Position numbers and translations under genes: made by a program. From NCBI RefSeq assembly GCF_002394865.1, contig NZ_DGUZ01000019.1, forward strand, positions 1 through 64,000: a DNA stretch of 64,000 nucleotides, given 5' to 3'. The notes beneath the pieces were generated by a model. It saw only the letters and a list, made by a program, of their open reading frames with translations. It had not been told where the DNA came from and did no database searches. This document shows, piece after piece, positions 60,430-64,000 of this stretch (positions are counted from its first letter, which is position 1; each line of letters starts with the position of its first letter). The DNA comes from Fibrobacter sp. UBA4297. GTDB taxonomy: Bacteria > Fibrobacterota > Fibrobacteria > Fibrobacterales > Fibrobacteraceae.

Positions 60430-61392
60430 ATGAAATTCCCGCCATGGACAAGTGTAAGCGAAGCAGCCCGCCTCCTCAAGGAAGGCGAAGTCGTCGCCAT
60501 CCCGACAGAAACGGTTTACGGGCTCGCCGGTAACGCTTTCGAGCCCAAAGCTCTCGCCAAGATTTTCGCCGCTAAAGAACGCCCAACGTTCGACCCGCTG
60601 ATTGTCCATATCGCAGACATTGCACAACTCACCGACATCGCGAAGGACATCCCCGATAGCGCCTACAGACTCGCCGAAGCCTATTGGCCAGGCCCGATGA
60701 CCATCATCCTCCCCAAGAAGGATTGCATCCCCGACCTTTGCACAAGCGCCCTTCCCTCCGTGGCCGTGCGCTTCCCAAGCCATCCGATTGCACAGGCAAT
60801 CATCAAGGAATCCGGACTCCCGCTTGCCGCTCCAAGTGCAAACCTCTTTAAGCACGTGAGCCCCACGACCGCTGAACACGTTGCCGCCCAGCTCGCCGAC
60901 CGCATCGCAGGCATTGTCGATGGCGGCCCCTGTTCCGTCGGTGTCGAAAGTTCCATCATCTCGCTCGTCGGTGAACCGACTGTGATGCGTCCAGGCGCCA
61001 TCACGCTAGAGATGTTCAAGGCCATCCTCGGTGAAGTAAAAATCAAGGAATCTACATCCAAGCCGGGGCAGCCGATGCTCGCCCCCGGCCAATGCGACAC
61101 GCATTACCGCCCGCAAGTCCCGCTTTACTACGGTGAAGTTCCAGCAGGCTACAAACTGCCGGAGCATACCGTTCGCATAGCATTCGGTACACAGCAAGGC
61201 CCTGTTCCTGCAACTGTAAATTTGTCAGCAACAGGCGACATGGTCGAAGCAACATCCAAGCTTTATGCCTTTATGCACGACCTTGACAAATCCGAATACG
61301 ACCTGATTCTCGTAGACCCCATCCCGAACACAGGCGTCGGCATGGCACTCAACGACCGCTTAAAACGTGCAAGTATAAAGTCATTACCGTAA
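60430..61392 (+). CDS. tsaC: Threonylcarbamoyl-AMP synthase, Sua5/TsaC type
   Basis: 320 residues from ATG 60430; a frame to 60385 reads through a repeat. The YrdC domain is clear: EVVAIPTETVYGLAGNAF, KIFAAKERPTFDPLIVHIAD, WPGPMTIILPKK, SVAVRFPSHPIA and GLPLAAPSANLFKHVSPTTA, then SVGVESSIISL. The extra C-terminal part (LAPGQCDTHYRPQVPLYYG onward) is the Sua5 domain with the HY-RP motif, so this is the long TsaC2/Sua5 form. It makes the threonylcarbamoyl-adenylate used for t6A37 on tRNA reading ANN codons. The product of tsaD and partners would finish the modification. Confidence 0.95.
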   Translation: MKFPPWTSVSEAARLLKEGEVVAIPTETVYGLAGNAFEPKALAKIFAAKERPTFDPLIVHIADIAQLTDIAKDIPDSAYRLAEAYWPGPMTIILPKKDCIPDLCTSALPSVAVRFPSHPIAQAIIKESGLPLAAPSANLFKHVSPTTAEHVAAQLADRIAGIVDGGPCSVGVESSIISLVGEPTVMRPGAITLEMFKAILGEVKIKESTSKPGQPMLAPGQCDTHYRPQVPLYYGEVPAGYKLPEHTVRIAFGTQQGPVPATVNLSATGDMVEATSKLYAFMHDLDKSEYDLILVDPIPNTGVGMALNDRLKRASIKSLP

Positions 61393-61399
61393 ATACGAG

Positions 61400-61445
61400 A
61401 TTATAGTTACTAGTTAGTAGTCATTGATCATTAGAAAATATTGAC
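61400..61445. repeat. GTCATTAGT-type repeat, short copy
   Basis: TTATAGTTACTAGTTAGTAG and TCATTGATCATTAGAAAATA, a partial copy between the convergent tsaC and dipeptidase genes, without a right arm. Confidence 0.55.
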
Positions 61446-61484
61446 ATAAAATTTTCTAGAAACTCGTAACTTAGAGTTCTTAAC

Positions 61485-62207
61485 TCACATCGGGAACAGC
61501 GGGTAGTGTTCCTTGGTATAGGCACGCGTGAATGCATTAAAATGCCACCATTCGCTAGGGAGCATCACCCACCCCGCACGCTTCATGATATGGCGCAACA
61601 AATTGCGATTATCGATTTGCTGTTGCGTGAGGCGCCCGGACTTTAAAGCATCAGCCTCGCCCACTACACCCGCACAACGTTCAAACGAATCAAAGTCAGC
61701 GCCCATATCGAGCAAATTACCAGTGCTATCGGCAATTCCCAAATCTAGCGCAAGCCCATAATTGTGGAGACCACCCGTCTTGCCCGACGAAACGAAATGA
61801 CTGTAGGGCGTCCCCGCCACAGAACTTTTCAGAACCGATTGCGCATACATCGGACGAGCCGCATCAAAAATCACAAGTGAATATCCCGGCAGCTCTTTGG
61901 CAAGAAGCGAAAGCGCCCGCCTTAGCTTCGGCAACGCATCTCTGTGCACAAAAGCGCGCTGGATTCCGCAATACATGTCATGACCAGTTACGTTATTAAA
62001 AGTGGCATAGCGCAAATCCATGCGGAGTCCGCGCATATACGTAATTTCGACCAAATTAGAATCGTGACTGGCGTAATCCACCCATTGCTTTGCCGAAGTG
62101 CAATAGCGCAAAGGTTTTGCGGGCTTCGGCGGTACAAACAAAGAATCAGTTTCGTGAGAAAAAGCCAAAGCAACAGCGAAGAAAACAAATAACAAGAATC
62201 GAATCAT
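61485..62207 (-). CDS. Periplasmic D-Ala-D-Ala dipeptidase, VanX-like (M15)
   Basis: 240 residues from ATG 62207; the longer frame to 62255 adds 16 residues of no known signal. A signal peptide (MIRFLLFVFFAVALAFS) leads the M15D domain: YMRGLRMDLRYATFNNVTGH, GYSLVIFDAARP, zinc motif GGLHNYGLALDLG (H-x6-D) and EWWHFNAF with the catalytic Glu and third ligand His. The enzyme splits D-alanyl-D-alanine. Here, with a signal peptide and no vanA/H neighbours, recycling or use of wall peptides in the periplasm is more likely than vancomycin resistance. Confidence 0.88.
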   Translation of the reverse strand: MIRFLLFVFFAVALAFSHETDSLFVPPKPAKPLRYCTSAKQWVDYASHDSNLVEITYMRGLRMDLRYATFNNVTGHDMYCGIQRAFVHRDALPKLRRALSLLAKELPGYSLVIFDAARPMYAQSVLKSSVAGTPYSHFVSSGKTGGLHNYGLALDLGIADSTGNLLDMGADFDSFERCAGVVGEADALKSGRLTQQQIDNRNLLRHIMKRAGWVMLPSEWWHFNAFTRAYTKEHYPLFPM

Positions 62208-62280
62208 ATGAAAATGCAGGTATGTGCTCAAAGCGCAGCGCCCTGAAAGCGCCAAAGGCTCGCAATGGCAACTTGCGCAA

Positions 62281-62312
62281 CTTCCTACTGTCTACTTCCT
62301 ACCGCCTACTAA
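62281..62312 (-). repeat. AGTAGGAAGTAGACAGTAG element, copy 4 (inverted)
   Basis: The reverse complement reads TTAGTAGGCGGTAGGAAGTA followed by GACAGTAGGAAG. It lies directly next to the stop of the outer-membrane gene at 62313. Confidence 0.75.
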
Positions 62313-64000
62313 TTATATTCCCAACTGGATTTCTACACCAAAGTCGATATTGAGCCCCATGCCCTTCGCAATGAACGGCACCAAATCATATCCATTAGCG
62401 GTATTCTTGTCCTTATCCTTCGCCACCCATGAACGTTCACGCCAGTTCTGGGAACCCAGGAATCTAAGAGCTTCAACATCAAGTTTCGCAAAAATGTTAT
62501 CGACTTCCAAATAGAATCTGGCGTGCTTAAAGAAGAACTTCGACTTCGTCAAATCCAGGTTCACGCGAATGTCAGTCCTGTACAAATTCGTAAACTTGTT
62601 ATAATCCCTGAGTTCGCGAGTTCCGTTACTTTCATTGGTCGCAGGCTTAATTGCATAGTAGTAAAGCGGTCTGTGCCATGCAGCATGGTGCGTCAAGATA
62701 ACAGAGACGATGGAATCCTTGCGCGGATAGAATCTAAAGTGCGACACCATATCAAAGCGGGAGTTCGCTTCCCACGGCAACGACTTCCCGTTCGTCAACT
62801 CGTACTCACCATAAACAGAACTTGCATTCATCGCCATGGAAAAATGGTGCGATGTTTTCCATTCCAGAGAACCTGTTGCACCAGATACCCAAGCATAATC
62901 CACAGGAGTCACATCATCGTAATTTGCAAATGCCTTCGGCAACGGGAGCAGAGGGTCAAAGTAAAAACGCCCAAAGCCAGCCAACTGCATCGCTAAGTAC
63001 TTGGAACGATATCCAAAGCCTGCCTTGAGCGACGTTCCGGATTCCAAGCGCCCCGTCAGGTCTCCATCATCATAATAGTGTTTCCAGTCTGCTCGATAGG
63101 CAGCATTGCCAAAGAGTCTCCAATAGGCGGAGTCCTTTTTAGACAAATTGCGGTCCATATCAAACGAGACCGTCGGCAAAGCGTGATGGTCATGGACATC
63201 AGCAATGGCACCGAGCGAGAGCATGTGCTCCGAGTAATCGTTCTTCCAATCAAGTGTTGCAGCACCGGACAAGACTCCCGTCTGATAATCACGGCTTTCT
63301 TCACCGCCAGAAATTGGATTACTGCGTTCAACAAAATGATGTTCATACAAAAGAGCACCGCGCAAATCGGCGCCAAGAATATCGGCATTAAATCGCTTAT
63401 CTGCACCAGCACTCAAAGTCGTGTGCGTTTGGCTGTAACCATCAATGAAAGTCCTTGCGGATTCATCTACAAATTTTCCAGACCGGAATCCAGTCGTATC
63501 GCGAATCGTATCACTCAAGCTCTCGCGGACAAATCCAGCATGAAAACTCGTTCCAAACTTTGAAGCGTATTCACCACCAATCACCAAGTAGCTTTGGCTA
63601 CCTTCGGCAATGTCAATTGAATTGACGCTACTATAAAGTTTCGAGGTATCCTGACGAATTCTGTATTCATCAGAACTGTACAAAGTCCTCAAAGCCCAAG
63701 TTGCATTTCCTAAAGAATCAGAACCGTTCAACTGCGCATAGATGTCAAACGCAGTCAGGTCAAACGGATTCGACGACTTTACCTTGCCGTCATCCGACTT
63801 GTCGTCGCGCTTACGTAATTCCGTAAAGAACTTTTCGCCAAGAATCTTGAGGATGCCGTCGTCTAGCGTACGGAACGCAAAACGGAAACTGTCCCAAAAA
63901 AAGAACGGGGCGTCCACCAGGACTTCACGTTGGGCAATTGTAGCAGAACCTCTCAAGCCCCATTCACCACTCGTCTGCTCTGGGATATACTGAATAGACG
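62313..64000 (-). CDS. TonB-receptor-like outer-membrane protein (5' end outside window)
   Basis: The frame is open to the right edge, so about 561 C-terminal residues are seen, starting IQYIPEQTSGEWGLRGSATI. Many alternating strands with aromatic girdles (AGFGYRSKYLAMQLAGFGRF, HFSMAMNASSVYGEYELTNG, FRFYPRKDSIVSVILTHHA, RTDIRVNLDLTKSKFFFKHA) and a C terminus GLNIDFGVEIQLGI give a large barrel. It resembles the barrel part of TonB-dependent receptors. A plug domain would lie outside the window. Ligand unknown. The nearest gene on the same strand, the dipeptidase, starts 106 bases downstream. Confidence 0.7.
   Translation of the reverse strand, partial: SIQYIPEQTSGEWGLRGSATIAQREVLVDAPFFFWDSFRFAFRTLDDGILKILGEKFFTELRKRDDKSDDGKVKSSNPFDLTAFDIYAQLNGSDSLGNATWALRTLYSSDEYRIRQDTSKLYSSVNSIDIAEGSQSYLVIGGEYASKFGTSFHAGFVRESLSDTIRDTTGFRSGKFVDESARTFIDGYSQTHTTLSAGADKRFNADILGADLRGALLYEHHFVERSNPISGGEESRDYQTGVLSGAATLDWKNDYSEHMLSLGAIADVHDHHALPTVSFDMDRNLSKKDSAYWRLFGNAAYRADWKHYYDDGDLTGRLESGTSLKAGFGYRSKYLAMQLAGFGRFYFDPLLPLPKAFANYDDVTPVDYAWVSGATGSLEWKTSHHFSMAMNASSVYGEYELTNGKSLPWEANSRFDMVSHFRFYPRKDSIVSVILTHHAAWHRPLYYYAIKPATNESNGTRELRDYNKFTNLYRTDIRVNLDLTKSKFFFKHARFYLEVDNIFAKLDVEALRFLGSQNWRERSWVAKDKDKNTANGYDLVPFIAKGMGLNIDFGVEIQLGI

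Noticed and set aside
61485..62207. Vancomycin-resistance gene (vanX)
   Set aside because: No vanH, vanA/B or vanRS neighbours, and the protein has a signal peptide. A wall-peptide dipeptidase role fits better.

Overview
The window is a piece of a Fibrobacter-type chromosome (Fibrobacterota, close to F. succinogenes). The basis is a fibro-slime-domain surface protein, two very large GH9 cellulases with a basic C-terminal tail, a GH54 arabinofuranosidase with CBM6, class I fumarase, Gram-negative envelope genes (LptE-like lipoprotein, outer-membrane barrels) and moderate GC. No rRNA, tRNA, CRISPR array, transposase or phage gene was seen. Genus-level identification is inference from gene content.

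Layout. 1-2.1 kb: end of ilvD with a duplicated 3' tail, an anti-sigma/antagonist pair, a NUDIX hydrolase. 2.1-6.8 kb: LptE-like lipoprotein, fibro-slime protein, a single-pass membrane protein, a small Cys-rich redox-type protein. 6.8-9.9 kb: repeat-rich spacers around a 51-residue ORF, a small membrane protein and pgk. 9.9-15.6 kb: an envelope protein, folB, comM/yifB, spoVG, a CBM9-like protein, an acyl-ACP thioesterase and rluE. 15.7-22.7 kb: GH54 arabinofuranosidase, class I fumarase, an Ala-rich envelope protein and an AT-rich subtilase-fold protein that seems to lack its catalytic Ser. 22.9-39.7 kb: two giant GH9 cellulases followed, with almost no gaps, by a 7TM/PAS histidine kinase, a single-domain response regulator and an NtrC-type activator whose receiver Asp is replaced by Glu. 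39.8-48.4 kb: RlmI-like methyltransferase, nrdR, transketolase, a membrane glycosyltransferase with an NPCBM tail, a GT2 enzyme and gmk. 48.4-55.1 kb: poorly characterised, partly decayed genes (a frameshifted lipoprotein, a membrane gene with an in-frame TGA) and two outer-membrane-type proteins. 55.1-64 kb: priA, a DUF349-repeat protein, tsaC/sua5, a VanX-like dipeptidase and a TonB-receptor-like barrel cut by the window edge.

The genes fit a fibre-degrading anaerobe. Secreted GH9, GH54 and CBM proteins attack plant cell wall. Pgk, transketolase and fumarase belong to glycolysis, the pentose phosphate pathway and the route to succinate. The GH9 + kinase + regulators block looks like one transcription unit that could couple sensing to cellulase expression.

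The spacers hold several short repeat families: heptamer (TTCTAAG)n arrays, an AGTAGGAAGTAGACAGTAG element that supplies stop codons to two genes, GTCATTAGT-type inverted repeats around a GC hairpin, GGATGACA-type hairpins, and a two-hairpin module with a fixed CTTG loop and a fixed GAGCC box. The most interesting items are this module, the GH9/two-component block, the pseudo-subtilase, the shared C-terminal module of the giant secreted proteins and the ilvD tail duplication.
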